64,000 bases of DNA, taken from assembly GCF_036711975.1 (NCBI RefSeq), contig NC_091976.1, positions 4,402,001 through 4,466,000 of the forward strand, given 5' to 3'. The translations under genes and the position numbers were made by a program. This DNA comes from Onthophagus taurus (Eukaryota; Arthropoda; Insecta; Coleoptera; Scarabaeidae). The first letter of the stretch is position 1; each line of letters opens with the position of its first letter. Shown one piece after another: positions 30,733 to 39,988 of the stretch. Below the pieces are notes generated by a model that was not told the origin of the DNA, made no database searches, and saw only the letters and a program-made list of their open reading frames with translations.

Positions 30733-31629
30733 ATGCTCACTCAAGGTAACACATCAACAGTAGCTTCGATTCGAGGTGGAGGAATTTTAAATTCAATTAT
30801 CAACAAACTCCCCGTAGAGTTACACATTCCCGGATATCAATTTTGCGGGCCCGGAACAAAGTTGAATAAACGCTTGGCACGAGGTGAAAAAGGCATAAAT
30901 CCGTTAGATCGCGCCTGTAGAGAACACGATATAGCCTATAGGGATAATAAAACATTAGATCAACGTCACGAGGCCGATAGGCGTTTAGAGGATACCGCTT
31001 GGGAAAGGGTGAAGGCGAAAGACTCATCACTTGGTGAAAAGACTGCGGCGTGGTTAGTCACAAACGCTATGAAAGCGAAACGTAAATTAGGCATGGGGCA
31101 TAAGCGTAAAGGTGTTGGTGGTAAAAGCCGGCGAAAACGTCGAGGTGGATCATTGAAGTCGAAAAGTGGTGGTGGTGGTGGTGGTAAACAGGTGACCTTT
31201 CAAAAGGGGATAGTTAAGCGTATAGCAAATGATTTACCAAAAAACACCGATAGTTTACGAGAAGCGGCGCGATTGGCGTTGAAAGGTGCTCGCATAGCTG
31301 TAAAGTCTGTAGGCGGAAAGCGAAAAGTTAAAATTCCACGAACAATCCCAATTCCGGTTAAACGAGGAGGAATATTACCACTTTTACCTGCGATATTCGC
31401 CGGACTGTCAGCTCTCAGCGCACTATCCGGAGGCGCGGCCGGAGTCTATAGAGCAGTAAAGAAAACTCAAGAGGCGAAGGATAAAATGAAAGAAGCTGAG
31501 CGGCACAATAAAGCAATGGAGGACATTGCGATCGGAAAGACGGGGAGTGGTATTTACATTAAAAGGTACAAAAAGGGATTGGGTATATATTTAACGAAGA
31601 AGAAGAAGAAGACTCAAAAAAACTTTTAA
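30733..31629 (+). CDS. Phospholipase A2 minor capsid-type protein
   Basis: 298 aa from the first ATG (MLTQGNTSTV). The PLA2 core is of parvovirus VP1 type: calcium loop FCGPGTKLNKRL, then the catalytic helix DRACREHDIAYRD with its His-Asp pair. A lysine/glycine-rich stretch follows (KRKGVGGKSRRKRRGG) that could be a nuclear signal, and a hydrophobic segment ALSALSGGAAGVYRA near the end. Such domains open endosomal membranes during entry of parvoviruses; the role here is inferred. The gene ends in an A AAA AAC slippery run directly ahead of the protease frame. Confidence 0.88.
   Translation: MLTQGNTSTVASIRGGGILNSIINKLPVELHIPGYQFCGPGTKLNKRLARGEKGINPLDRACREHDIAYRDNKTLDQRHEADRRLEDTAWERVKAKDSSLGEKTAAWLVTNAMKAKRKLGMGHKRKGVGGKSRRKRRGGSLKSKSGGGGGGKQVTFQKGIVKRIANDLPKNTDSLREAARLALKGARIAVKSVGGKRKVKIPRTIPIPVKRGGILPLLPAIFAGLSALSALSGGAAGVYRAVKKTQEAKDKMKEAERHNKAMEDIAIGKTGSGIYIKRYKKGLGIYLTKKKKKTQKNF
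31617..31623 (+). promoter_or_regulatory. Candidate -1 ribosomal frameshift site
   Basis: In the PLA2 frame the codons are CAA AAA AAC TTT TAA, that is the A AAA AAC heptamer two codons before the stop at 31627. The protease frame is exactly -1 and open from before this point to 32006. A stable downstream structure was not worked out. Confidence 0.55.
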
Positions 31630-32006
31630 GGCTGCTACCCAAGAGACCTCTAACCAACTTTGATATACTACGTTACGCTAAATCTCTAAATATCCCAAAA
31701 TTCCGCGGCGTCTATATGCGAAACGCATTACCAAAAGGGGGCCCTAAAACGGATGAAGCGGCGGTGGTGAATTTAGATGTACAAAGCGGAGATGGAACGC
31801 ATTGGGTAGCCTATAGAAAATCCGGTAATAGAGTGTTCTATTTTGATAGTTATGGGGATCTCAAACCCCCCAAAGAACTTTTAAAGTACTTTAAAGACAC
31901 TCAAATTATATACAACCACGATAATTATCAAAAGGACAATCAGTACAATTGCGGGCATTTATGTATAAAATTCCTACTTCAAACGGGAAGCGGGTCATAT
32001 GTATAA
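31623..32006 (+). CDS. PRO: Adenain-type cysteine protease
   Basis: About 128 codons from the slippery site. The conserved N-terminus (TNFDILRYAKSLNIPKFRG) lies upstream of the first ATG (31716, reading MRNALPKGG), so an ATG start there would cut the domain. The catalytic triad follows: His in GTHWVAY, Asp in FYFDSYGDL, Cys in YNCGHLCIKFL. Expected role: processing capsid precursors, as adenovirus protease does. The start is either by -1 frameshift from the PLA2 gene or at a non-AUG codon. The stop is 2 nt before the minor capsid gene. Confidence 0.9.
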   Translation, partial: LLRLLPKRPLTNFDILRYAKSLNIPKFRGVYMRNALPKGGPKTDEAAVVNLDVQSGDGTHWVAYRKSGNRVFYFDSYGDLKPPKELLKYFKDTQIIYNHDNYQKDNQYNCGHLCIKFLLQTGSGSYV

Positions 32007-32008
32007 CG

Positions 32009-32800
32009 ATGTCGCAGACGTTCACACTGGTTGGTACGAAGAGCGAAATTTCTGAGGAATACTTTCCACCTATACAATTGGATCCCAACTTTAACTATTC
32101 ATTGGGACTGATTGGTCTGTACACATATAACAGCATACCCAACATTGAAGAGGGAGTTAACGATAAATTCCACTTTACAATAGTAAATCCCATCAATAAA
32201 CGGCAGCAGCAGCAGCAACAGCAGCAGCAGGGGTCTAAGAATACTTCAAAAGAGGTAATCGGAATTCCTACGGGCGTATACGAAATTTCAGATATTGAAA
32301 AATATTTGCAAAAGGAGATTCTACGGTTGGTCGGATTGGATAAGATAGATAGACCTGAGACCCTATTGTCCCTCAAGGCTAATAACAATACGTTACAGTG
32401 CGAGATTAGCAGCGACTACTTGGAGATTGATTTCACAGAATCCGATTCGATTGCTTCGATTTTAGGATTCTCCCAACGTACACTGAAACCCGAACAATTA
32501 CACAGATCCGATCTCCCTGTAAATATAATACGCGTGACGTCCGTTCGCGTGGAGTGTAATATAATTTCCGGATCATATTACAACAATAAGCAGTCACATA
32601 CGCTATTCGAATTCGCACCGGCGGTAGATCCTGGCTTCAGTATAAATATAGAGCCTAGGAACCCAATATATTTTGCAGTCGACACCGATCGACCGATAAC
32701 GAACATTACCCTTAGACTCCTGGATCAGCGCGGTAGATTGGTAAACTTTCGAGGAGAGGAAATCGTACTTAGGTTAGAGCTGAAACGTGTTGCATTATAA
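32009..32800 (+). CDS. mCP: Minor capsid protein (penton-like, single jelly roll)
   Basis: 263 aa from MSQTFTLVGTKSE; an earlier open stretch overlaps the protease and is not needed. A polyglutamine tract from a CAG/CAA run is at about 32207-32230. Beta-rich, ending LRLELKRVAL. By position (between protease and major capsid) and by resemblance to the conserved PX-type minor capsid proteins of Polintons I assign it as penton protein. The stop overlaps the next start as TAATG at 32798-32802. Confidence 0.75.
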   Translation: MSQTFTLVGTKSEISEEYFPPIQLDPNFNYSLGLIGLYTYNSIPNIEEGVNDKFHFTIVNPINKRQQQQQQQQQGSKNTSKEVIGIPTGVYEISDIEKYLQKEILRLVGLDKIDRPETLLSLKANNNTLQCEISSDYLEIDFTESDSIASILGFSQRTLKPEQLHRSDLPVNIIRVTSVRVECNIISGSYYNNKQSHTLFEFAPAVDPGFSINIEPRNPIYFAVDTDRPITNITLRLLDQRGRLVNFRGEEIVLRLELKRVAL

Positions 32801-33006
32801 TGGGATTTATGTTTGAAACGCCTGGTGGAACCTATCGCCCACCACCACCACCATCGCAACCTACCTTGAAAAAGGGTAAAGGGTATAAATGTAAACGTAA
32901 GAGAACGTCTAGATCAGTCTGCAGAAAGACTTCGTTGCGACCTGACAACGTTCGTTTCCTTCAAGATTTGGGGTACCATGTCAACAAAAAAATTAAACAT
33001 TTATAG
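32800..33006 (+). CDS. Small basic protein, 68 aa
   Basis: Starts on the ATG that overlaps the minor capsid stop. Pro-rich start (TYRPPPPPSQP), then very basic (KGKGYKCKRKRTSRSVC). It could be a DNA-condensing core peptide like adenovirus pX, but this is by composition only. The last 29 nt overlap the major capsid gene in another frame. Confidence 0.65.
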   Translation: MGFMFETPGGTYRPPPPPSQPTLKKGKGYKCKRKRTSRSVCRKTSLRPDNVRFLQDLGYHVNKKIKHL

Positions 33007-34216
33007 AGATCCTATCGTGGATAATTCCATCGCTAGGGAAGAGGTGCACAGTTACCATCCTTCAACAAATTCGTTTCAAAACAACGACGTGTTCACCATT
33101 GAACTGAACCAAGAAGATGTTTTATTTTCCTTTTTCGAGAGTTATATACGAATTGAGGGTAACTATGTTAAAAAATTGACGGATCCTGCAGATAGCGTAA
33201 GTTTAACGCACAATTTGCCGGCATTTCTATTTGAGTACATCGCATTCGAACATAATGGCGTTGAAATAGAACGTGTTCGTGAACCAGGGCTCACATCGCT
33301 AATTAGAACCCTTCTACACCATAACGATGTGGAATGTAAATCATTGGAAATTGCCGGGTTAAAATGGCCTCCTGAAGGAGCCTTACCCACGGTGGACAGC
33401 GCAAACGATAACTTTGTATTTCAAATCCCACTTGTGCACATTTTTGGATTATTTAGAGACTACAATCAGGTTATGAGAGGTCGTTTCAAGTTTAGGTTTG
33501 TCAGAAGCCGCACAGATTCAAACTGTTTTAAATCTATATCGACTAAAGCCGACCCCAGCACTGCAGAGTTTACCATAAAGACAGTGTCATTACTGGCGAA
33601 GCATGTTTATCCCAGTCCATCGATAAAGATTAAACTTTTGGATGGGCTAAATAAAAATTCGAATATAGCCGTACCTTTTCGTAAATGGACGTTTTATGAA
33701 TTGCCATCTATGAGACGGGGGAATAAAGAGATTTGGCCTGTTACATCAACTACTAACAGGGGTAGACCGCAATATGTTATAGTGGCATTCCAAACCAATC
33801 GAAAGGATCAGCCGAAATCTGATTGTACGCTGTTTGACCACTTGAACATTATAGATCTTAAAGTCTATTTAAATTCATATTCCTACCCATTCGAGTCTAT
33901 GAATTTGGATTTTACGAAGGAAAACTACGTTGAACTATATAAAATGTATACGGAATTTCAATCATACATTTGGGAATCTAACCGAAAACAGCCGATAATG
34001 GATTTCAACAGTTTCAAGAAAAGACCTCTATTCGTAATTGATACCACAAAGAATAATGATGAGGAGGCAGCGCCATCTGCATCATGTGAAGTGCGGCTTG
34101 AAATTCAGAGTGATAAAGATTTTCCCGCCAACACGAAGGCATACTGTATCCTAATACAGGAATCTATGTATACCTATAAGCCGCTGAGTGGGGAGGTCTC
34201 AATCGTTATTAATTGA
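32978..34216 (+). CDS. MCP: Major capsid protein (double jelly roll)
   Basis: 412 aa. Opens with LNIYRDPIVDNSIAREE and NSFQNNDVFTIELNQEDV, then a long beta-rich body including RGRPQYVIVAFQTNRKDQ, the phrase typical of the second jelly roll in insect Polinton capsid proteins, and ends YTYKPLSGEVSIVIN. No lesion. Would form trimeric hexon-like capsomers. It is the longest of the closely packed virion genes. Assigned from conserved phrases and position, without a structural comparison. Confidence 0.82.
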   Translation: MSTKKLNIYRDPIVDNSIAREEVHSYHPSTNSFQNNDVFTIELNQEDVLFSFFESYIRIEGNYVKKLTDPADSVSLTHNLPAFLFEYIAFEHNGVEIERVREPGLTSLIRTLLHHNDVECKSLEIAGLKWPPEGALPTVDSANDNFVFQIPLVHIFGLFRDYNQVMRGRFKFRFVRSRTDSNCFKSISTKADPSTAEFTIKTVSLLAKHVYPSPSIKIKLLDGLNKNSNIAVPFRKWTFYELPSMRRGNKEIWPVTSTTNRGRPQYVIVAFQTNRKDQPKSDCTLFDHLNIIDLKVYLNSYSYPFESMNLDFTKENYVELYKMYTEFQSYIWESNRKQPIMDFNSFKKRPLFVIDTTKNNDEEAAPSASCEVRLEIQSDKDFPANTKAYCILIQESMYTYKPLSGEVSIVIN

Positions 34217-34248
34217 GTCAATTTCGATTGCGCATCATAGTCAGAGTT

Positions 34249-34773
34249 ATGGAGTTGCGTAGAGCGGTAGTTGATATTCAGGGGTTCTATATAGACTCTG
34301 AATTCATAGTTAAAGAATTCACACTTCTGGACCTTATCACCGACTATGCCGTACATCTCCACTTCAAGGCTGACAGACCCTTTCGATGCTTATCGGTTCA
34401 AGATCAACGATCCGCCAAGTATTTAGAGCGAAATCACCATAAACTATCGTATATTGGAGGATGGATGGACCTGTCGATGGGGTTAAATTTACTGGATGAT
34501 ATACTGTCGTTCTATGATGAGGTGTATGTGAAGGGTAGCCAGAAGAGGGAGTTTTTGGAAAGCAGACCCTATTATCGGTTCCGATGTCATCGGAATTTGA
34601 CGGTCAGGGATATTGCCTCGGAGTTTTCTGAGAAGGCGGTTGAAGAAGATACTAAATTGACGGCGACTTCCAATCCATGCTGGTTCCACAACGATTCTCC
34701 CGCAGTTTGCTCGCAAAATAACGCCATAATTTTAAAGAATTTTTTATGTAATTTGCATAGACGTGTTATATAA
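34249..34773 (+). CDS. Polinton accessory protein, 174 aa
   Basis: Start MELRRAVVDIQGFYI. Features: VVDIQGFYIDSEFIVKEFTL, HLHFKADRPFRCLS, YLERNHHKLSYIGG. I recognise this pattern as a recurring uncharacterised insect Polinton and virus-related family; the alternation of strand and helix and the lone acidic residue after VV recall RNase-H-like folds, but the catalytic set is not visible. Ends in NFLCNLHRRVI. It lies 33 nt after the capsid stop, same strand. Function not assigned. Confidence 0.6.
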   Translation: MELRRAVVDIQGFYIDSEFIVKEFTLLDLITDYAVHLHFKADRPFRCLSVQDQRSAKYLERNHHKLSYIGGWMDLSMGLNLLDDILSFYDEVYVKGSQKREFLESRPYYRFRCHRNLTVRDIASEFSEKAVEEDTKLTATSNPCWFHNDSPAVCSQNNAIILKNFLCNLHRRVI

Positions 34774-34842
34774 GAAGTTGTTAAATTTTTTTTGTAATAC
34801 ATATATTAACTTTTATTTATTGTATTTATTTTTGAATCCTTC

Positions 34843-36492
34843 ATGCATTCAGTGTCTGACCTCCATCACGCAAACATGTACATTGCGAGAGTTATTTTAG
34901 TATATACGCTCTGGGCGCTTCCAATACGAATTTTAATGGAAGATTTGATGTACGATAGGGATATGGAAATCTATAAATATCTCAAAGCATTTGGATATTT
35001 AAATGGGAATGTGAGCGGTTTACATCATCATCAGATGGAATATACAACAACAATGACGGAAGGGTTACGTAAATTGCAGGAATATTTTCACCTGCCAGTA
35101 TCGGGTGAAGTTGATTTTAAAACTTTGGATTTGATTGGTAAACCAAGATGTGGGAATAAAGACTTGGAAGACATATCAGTAGACGCTAAACGTACGATAC
35201 ATCGAAAGTGGGGGATCCCAATAGTTAAATGGGCCATCTATAATAAATATCCAGATGGCTTTCCCAATATCGTTGAAAGGGCATTTGCGGTTTGGGCTAA
35301 GCATATAGATTTAAAGTTTCAGAGCTCGTTTACCGACGTCAACATTCTAATCGGGTTTAAAGGTTACAACCATACGTGCATAAGGAACGTTGGATCAATG
35401 TGTGGTAGTACATTCAAAAATGGGATTTTAGCTCACGCATACTATCCTTATATTAATGGACGTAATGTTGAAATCCATATAAATTCAGATTTAGAGTTTG
35501 ATTTATCCAACTCTACAGTAGATGGGAAATATAACCTATTTTTGGTAATGGTGCATGAAATTGGACATTCCTTAGGTTTAATGCATCGAGTTGAACTCGA
35601 TTCCATCATGCATCCCAACTATGGTAACATGAGAATTGAGGATTTCAAGTTGAATAGCAGAGATATTGTGGCAATTCAAGCTATATATGGTAGACCCAAA
35701 TTGTATACATCATCGACTGTTTCAAGTCACGTTACATCATCATATAGGACCACGACGAGTCGGTCTACGACAAATCCTGCCGTTCAACCCTCACCCTTTA
35801 GAGACGTTTGCGATGTGGATTCAAAGTTTTCCGGTTTTTTGATTCACTATCAAACCATGTACGTGTTTTACAAACAATGGGTTTGGTTAATAGATTTAAA
35901 GTCTAAACGACCTAAACAACCCAATCCTATAGACATAAATGATTGGCTGCCGACTTTGAGGAATGTTCTTCGTACTGTAGACTATAGTTATAAAGTGTCT
36001 ATCTCGCCTATAGGTGACCTTATACTTATAATGGAAAATGCAATATACAGAATTGATTTTAAGAGTATGAATGTGCGGTCTGTGTGGCCGTTCACTTCCA
36101 CCGAGTTAGGGTTTAATAATTTTACTCGAGTTAACGGGATAGTTACAAGCAATTACGGTTTACCTTACATATTTTTCGATGATATGTACGCAATTCAAGT
36201 GGATTTTAATTACTTTAGAAAGGAGAGAGTTATAGTTTCGATTGGTGAACTTTTTCCGGGAATCCCAACTTCTTTCAATGGGATTTACAAAGGTTCCGAC
36301 GGCATATTTAATTTCTTTGTTGGCGATCGAATCCTCCAATACGATGAATATTTAAAGGAGGTTGTAGGCACCTCTGACAAGAGTCTATCGATATTAGGGA
36401 TAACTTGTCCCTATATATCAATTTTAGATCAATTGAAATCTCTCCTCTCAACAATCATTTCAACCAATCTCTCAATTCCCATAAATTATTGA
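34843..36492 (+). CDS. Matrix metalloproteinase carried by the Polinton
   Basis: 549 aa with no intron. Signal peptide likely from MYIARVILVYTLWALP (Met-12). A propeptide with peptidoglycan-binding-like fold leads to the cysteine switch KPRCGNKD (Cys-103). The catalytic domain has the zinc site HEIGHSLGLMH (first His-238) and the Met-turn DSIMHPN. A Ser/Thr-rich hinge (about 300-320) is followed by hemopexin-like repeats. All hallmark residues are present, so an active secreted protease is plausible. MMPs are known cargo of some insect viruses, where they loosen tissue; here the gene is in the virion cluster of P2. Base composition matches its neighbours. Confidence 0.93.
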   Translation: MHSVSDLHHANMYIARVILVYTLWALPIRILMEDLMYDRDMEIYKYLKAFGYLNGNVSGLHHHQMEYTTTMTEGLRKLQEYFHLPVSGEVDFKTLDLIGKPRCGNKDLEDISVDAKRTIHRKWGIPIVKWAIYNKYPDGFPNIVERAFAVWAKHIDLKFQSSFTDVNILIGFKGYNHTCIRNVGSMCGSTFKNGILAHAYYPYINGRNVEIHINSDLEFDLSNSTVDGKYNLFLVMVHEIGHSLGLMHRVELDSIMHPNYGNMRIEDFKLNSRDIVAIQAIYGRPKLYTSSTVSSHVTSSYRTTTSRSTTNPAVQPSPFRDVCDVDSKFSGFLIHYQTMYVFYKQWVWLIDLKSKRPKQPNPIDINDWLPTLRNVLRTVDYSYKVSISPIGDLILIMENAIYRIDFKSMNVRSVWPFTSTELGFNNFTRVNGIVTSNYGLPYIFFDDMYAIQVDFNYFRKERVIVSIGELFPGIPTSFNGIYKGSDGIFNFFVGDRILQYDEYLKEVVGTSDKSLSILGITCPYISILDQLKSLLSTIISTNLSIPINY

Positions 36493-36567
36493 GATGATGG
36501 GGGGAGGGAGGGGGTAATTAATTATATTCACCCGTTGCGTGCATTTAAATTCAGTTCTCCATTGGAA

Positions 36568-37467
36568 ATGGATATCGAGGGAGGAGTGAGCGACGTCTGT
36601 GAAGAGATGGGCTTGGATTATTGGAATTCAATCGGCGCGCAGTGGAAACGGTATCGTGAATTGATAAAAAAGGAGACTAAATTTATCGGGGAAACGCAAT
36701 TTTCAACTGAATCTTTCAGCATTAAAGTTGGAATTAGCGTCGCTAGAGGGGGTACAACCTGTGTAAAGTTCGTAGTTAGAACATGCAAAGGTTTGGAATC
36801 CCAGTCGCATCAAATTACGTTTTTACGTCAAGATTGGGAACATCTAATATCTACCCTTAAACTGATACGTTTCAATGTAGAAGTTTCCTCGCAGACGCTA
36901 CCATTAGCCGAAGGTAACCTAAAGGTCGAATTTGATGATGATGATGATTACCTGTATCTAACGTATGTGATTGAGGATTCCGAAAGTGGTGTATTCATAC
37001 CGATTTTACTTCATTCAACGGATATCGATAAGATTTTCGCTACGAAACATTCGACTACGAAAATGAAACCGTCTGAAATAAATTCGAAATCGGTAGAGAA
37101 TAAACTTCTCGATACAGTGTACAATCATATTAAAATTGCCGGCAGAGGAAAGTTTAGAGTTGGAGACGCTGTTCGTATCAGTAAATATAAACATGTGTTT
37201 GATAAAGGATATCTGCCCAACTGGACCGCCGAATTGTTTAAAATCGTTAAAGTGAATATCACAAATCCAGTTTCGTATTTATTGGAGGATGTGCGTGGTC
37301 AGCCGATTAAAGGCGCTTTTTACGAATTCGAACTTCAAAAGACCGCTCAACCCAACGTTTACCTCGTTGAAAAGGTGTTGAAGAGGAAGAAGGATAAGTT
37401 GTACGTAAAATGGTTAGGATTCGATTCATCCCATAATTCTTGGATATCAAATAAAGATATATCATAA
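36568..37467 (+). CDS. Chimera: accessory domain fused to integrase C-terminus
   Basis: The first 157 codons (MDIEGGVSDVCEEMGLDYW onward) are unique. Codons from 37041 on are the integrase C-terminus with its chromodomain-like end, identical to 26806-27232. The change-over is exactly the inner TIR edge. The unique part has a strand-rich stretch (CVKFVVRTCKG) and ITFLRQDWEHLISTL, which faintly recalls PC4-like single-strand DNA-binding proteins. A 299-aa hybrid would be made if expressed. It may be an accident of TIR extension, since no selective reason for the fusion is visible. Confidence 0.75.
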   Translation: MDIEGGVSDVCEEMGLDYWNSIGAQWKRYRELIKKETKFIGETQFSTESFSIKVGISVARGGTTCVKFVVRTCKGLESQSHQITFLRQDWEHLISTLKLIRFNVEVSSQTLPLAEGNLKVEFDDDDDYLYLTYVIEDSESGVFIPILLHSTDIDKIFATKHSTTKMKPSEINSKSVENKLLDTVYNHIKIAGRGKFRVGDAVRISKYKHVFDKGYLPNWTAELFKIVKVNITNPVSYLLEDVRGQPIKGAFYEFELQKTAQPNVYLVEKVLKRKKDKLYVKWLGFDSSHNSWISNKDIS

Positions 37468-38360
37468 AAATTTTTTTTCTATCGATGTGAATTATTTTTT
37501 AAAATAAAATTTACTTTTTTAAACGTCTATTTTACTCGAGTTTCTTTTTTCCTTAAGAAACCACATTTGATAAGGGTTTGCAGCATAAGAACGTTGCGTC
37601 CAAGTCGTTTCCTTAGGAAACCACACACTTGATAAGGGTATACTCTGTAAAGGGTATAAAGTCTTATGCAATACCGTTTTACCGCATTTTGGTTAATAAT
37701 GTATAATCAAAGAGGTGAGCTCTAAATTGTTAAATTGTTAAAGTTTAAGTTTTGAGTTTAAAATTCAAATTTTTTCAGTTAAATTCATTGTGGAGGAGGT
37801 GGCGGGGAGGCTTCTGCCTCCCCATTTAAAAGTAAGTCTCAATACAGAGGTTTAATTTCATTATTTTAATTTATATCTTTAAATTTAGAAGGTGCAGAAA
37901 TCGATATTCATGTCGAGGCAAGTGCCTCGATACAAGTGTCCGAGGGGCTTCACGCCCCTCGGGTCGGGCATTTTTTACAGAGATATGGGGACGTATGTCT
38001 CCATATTATATAGGCTAGAAAGTGAGTTTATTCATTTTAAATTGTTATTATATTTATATTAACTTTTATTTTTTAATTTATTTAGATTAAAATGCCTCGA
38101 CCTGAATTTAATTTGTTTTCTTTATCAAATTTCCATCCCCCCGTACATATATCTTTAAAGAGTTATTTAATATTAATTCCTCAATGCGTTTGGATTATTT
38201 AAAAATATCAAACGATAATTTCTTAAATTATAAAAAATTATTTATTTAAAAAAGTATACCTTATTTATAATAAACTAACTTATCTTTTATATTTATCTTA
38301 CAAGCTTATTTTAAAAAATAATATACCGTAAATTATAATAAACTAACTTATCTTTTATAT
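37468..38360. other. Non-coding TIR stretch, right copy
   Basis: Mirror of 25913-26805, with the hairpin cluster at about 37804-38006 and the TTTCCTAAGGAAA repeats at about 37538-37643. No gene. Confidence 0.7.
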
Positions 38361-39106
38361 TTAACTTACATGCTTATAACGAGCTACTTCTACCATTAAA
38401 AATTGGTATAAAACTTCGGAAACTGTTACTCTTAAACTTAATTTAAAATGTGGACGTACCAGACAAAAAGCACACCACATTTTCTCGCTTTCCACTAGCT
38501 CAATGAATTCACTCTTATTTATAATTTCACGCCCCCGAAAAATGGGATCAATTGTATTTTCAAATCGATACCTCCGAATTCCGCTGAATTGTCGTTTGGG
38601 TTGAAATCCTTCTTTATATTGTAAACCACCAAAATTAAGCTTGATTTCGAACATATCCCAACAATGGCTGCAAACAGGTCCGTGTTTAGTTTGACAGAAA
38701 AATACCCTCTTGTATACTACTCCATCCCCATTTATTTGATTGAAAATTTCATCACTAAAGTATTATTATTATTATTAACATCTCAATTATTATCTTTAAA
38801 GAGTATATTTTAATTTCTAATTTACCTGAAAATTTCAGCATTTCTAAAGATGGCGCATTGTAACTTATGATTCAGTTCATAATTAAACACATCCATTGTA
38901 ATGCACCTAACGTCCACATCATCGGAACATTTTTTATGCGTTCCAAGCTCGAACCAATTATCCTGGAACCACGTGTTCCATAAGTCTAACACTACTTTCC
39001 ACGGCAAGTATTCTCGGAGTGATAGTATATGTAGACGATTCGATATGTTTACATTGATTTTCGCTTGAGCCAAATCTTTCAGCGAAGGTGCGTTGATCAA
39101 AGCCAT
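38361..39106 (-). CDS. Gene A-B (right TIR copy)
   Basis: Exon 1 at 39106-38826, intron 38825-38755, exon 2 at 38754-38361. Same 224-aa product as at 25167-25912, with both CxxC pairs. Its presence in both arms gives P2 two identical doses of this gene. Confidence 0.85.
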
Positions 39107-39508
39107 TGTAGTATATGTTAACGTAAAACAAGTTAAATGATACTAAACTCCTTAATTTAAAATTATTGTATTTAAGCGAAAAGTCGAGAATTCGTAATCA
39201 TTATCTAACCGCATTAACCCCATTTAACGGTTGCGAGATTTTTATTCTGGTGATAATTTCGTTAAATTATTTTATTTATTTTAAATTAAATCTTTTTTTT
39301 AATTTACATCAATCTAATTTGATTAACGACAGCGATAGGGATGATGCAATAATGAGGGAGCTACTCCCTTAGTTCAAGGGTATTTTGCGGTTTTTATATT
39401 TTCTAATTGGTGGATTCACTGATGCGCGCGCATCTTTTTTGGCTTAGGGTAATTACTATCCCTACCGTAATTTCAATGTAGTCCGAGGTAGCCGTTCATA
39501 CTGATAAG

Positions 39509-39988
39509 ATGTCTCGTCTAAATCTTTTGGGTTCATACGTTTTCCCATTGAAACGTTCGCTTTCTTCGCTACAAATCGATCATCCTTACCCGATTGTGAG
39601 AGCTAAAAGAATCGCATCGAACAAATGGCCCTCCGTTATTGTTGAGTTGGAAGATGGTTTTACGGTATATTTACCGTTGAGAATTGCCGAAGCTATAACT
39701 GATGAAGAGTTACGGTCCCTCGATAGGATGTCTTTAGTATATCTCGGAAAGAGGGATTTTGGGAAACAGAATCCTGCGAATTTAATCCGATTCGATCAGA
39801 AAATTTTTACGATTCCTTCTCCGGTAGCGGACGTCGCTGAAAATTTGGCGGTGGCCCATACAGTTCCGGAAGTGTCCACACCCGTCAGCAGACGATATCA
39901 TGGGGCAGCACGGGCCCCTCTTCGCGAACGTAACCAAGACGGTTTCTATTACAATTTAGCGACCGATGTCGTGAACGGTACTGACTAA
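39509..39988 (+). CDS. Gene D, FLP-motif protein (right copy, intact)
   Basis: 159 aa, start MSRLNLLGSYVF. Motifs WPSVIVELEDGF, VYLPLRIAEAITDEEL, MSLVYLGKRDF, then a Pro/Ala/Arg-rich tail. This is the undisturbed version of the gene that H2 breaks in the left arm. Related proteins end the exon-array gene (8161-8450) and occur at about 15370 and 46835. The compact strand pattern suggests a small beta-domain; DNA or protein binding is a guess. It faces the terminus and is followed by gene C on the same strand. Confidence 0.8.
   Translation: MSRLNLLGSYVFPLKRSLSSLQIDHPYPIVRAKRIASNKWPSVIVELEDGFTVYLPLRIAEAITDEELRSLDRMSLVYLGKRDFGKQNPANLIRFDQKIFTIPSPVADVAENLAVAHTVPEVSTPVSRRYHGAARAPLRERNQDGFYYNLATDVVNGTD

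Noticed and set aside
31716-32006. Protease starting at the ATG at 31716
   Set aside because: It would lack the conserved N-terminal segment that is open upstream in the same frame.
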